14,720 nt of DNA from Pseudomonas graminis (GTDB taxonomy: Bacteria; Pseudomonadota; Gammaproteobacteria; Pseudomonadales; Pseudomonadaceae): the NCBI RefSeq assembly GCF_002093745.1, contig NZ_MTSB01000037.1, positions 1-14,720 of the forward strand, read 5' to 3'. Each line of letters opens with the position of its first letter. Within the stretch, counting starts at the first letter, position 1. Position numbers and translations under genes: made by a program. The notes beneath the pieces are model-generated. The model saw nothing but the letters and a program-made list of their open reading frames with translations. It was not told the DNA's origin and searched no databases. Of this stretch, positions 14,635 through 14,720 are shown one piece after another.

Positions 14635-14720
14635 GTGGGAGTGAGCTTGCTCACGAAAAGGCCGATACAGCCCCCGAGACAGGTCGCTTGAACCATTGCC
14701 TTCGTGAGCAAGCTCACTCC
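14635..14720. repeat. REPIN, GTGAGC-type arms, copy B (cut by window end)
   Basis: First arm 14635-14657 is identical to that of copy A. The second arm starts at 14701 and is cut after 20 of 23 bases. The spacer is 43 bp and nearly identical to copy A (one substitution and two missing bases by eye). Confidence 0.87.

Larger units (their letters stand above)
14333..14720. repeat. Imperfect tandem duplication downstream of pvdP
   Basis: Unit A (14333-14536) and unit B (14537 to the window end) both begin GTGAYGCGTGYCGAAGCGCA and continue through CATGCTCAGCGTTA, a REPIN and the internal text AGACAGGTCGCTTGAACCAT. The offset grows from 204 to 238 bp because unit B carries about 34 extra bases around 14568-14605. 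No gene is supported in 14327-14720. Confidence 0.8.

Noticed and set aside
14264..14717. Two short minus-strand open frames of about 79 residues (14264-14503 and 14478-14717)
   Set aside because: Their shared protein text comes from the REPIN arms and spacer. They are repeat translations, not genes. The same applies to the short frames over 1650-1931 and 4392-4670.
14397..14720. Possible CRISPR array from repeated palindromic units
   Set aside because: The units are inverted pairs with near-identical spacers, part of a tandem duplication, and no cas gene is present.

Overview
The window is the receptor, export and periplasmic-maturation half of a pyoverdine siderophore locus from a fluorescent Pseudomonas, most probably of the P. 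syringae group. The base composition is GC-rich. The gene content and order (terminal NRPS module, two FpvA-like receptors, pvdE, pvdO, pvdN, pvdM, divergent pvdP) match my recollection of P. syringae genomes, and the intergenic palindromes are of the Pseudomonas REP/REPIN type. Species was assigned from family knowledge and synteny, not from a database search.

Layout. Positions 2-1729 (+) hold the end of the last pyoverdine NRPS (adenylation C-terminal part, thiolation, thioesterase), with an in-frame TAG at 110-112. A REPIN lies in the convergent gap. On the minus strand follow an FpvA-type TonB-dependent receptor with an N-terminal signalling domain (1986-4397), a second REPIN, and a shorter paralogous receptor without that domain (4640-6880). 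Next comes a promoter region with a clear PvdS-type iron-starvation box (7037-7060) and a rho-independent terminator (7134-7170). Beyond it lies the minus-strand operon pvdM-pvdN-pvdO-pvdE (12511 down to 7188). Two back-to-back iron-starvation boxes (12572-12595 minus, 12625-12648 plus) separate that operon from pvdP (12692-14326, +). The last 390 bases are a tandem duplication carrying two more REPINs.

How the genes work together. The NRPS releases acylated ferribactin by its thioesterase, and PvdE exports it to the periplasm. There PvdP (Tat-exported tyrosinase, assisted by membrane-anchored PvdM) and PvdO build the fluorophore, and PvdN (Tat-exported PLP enzyme) modifies the glutamate side chain. 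Secreted pyoverdine returns with iron through the FpvA-type receptor(s). The signalling domain of the first receptor would report uptake to an anti-sigma/sigma pair. Three promoters here share TAAAT-N16-CGT followed by TCT, so PvdS control is well supported.

This is a known system rather than a new one. The points most worth a second look are the nonsense codon and cluster of changes in a conserved adenylation motif, the visibly lost zinc ligands in PvdM, the missing FGE cysteines in PvdO, the receptor pair, and the self-matched REPIN arms.
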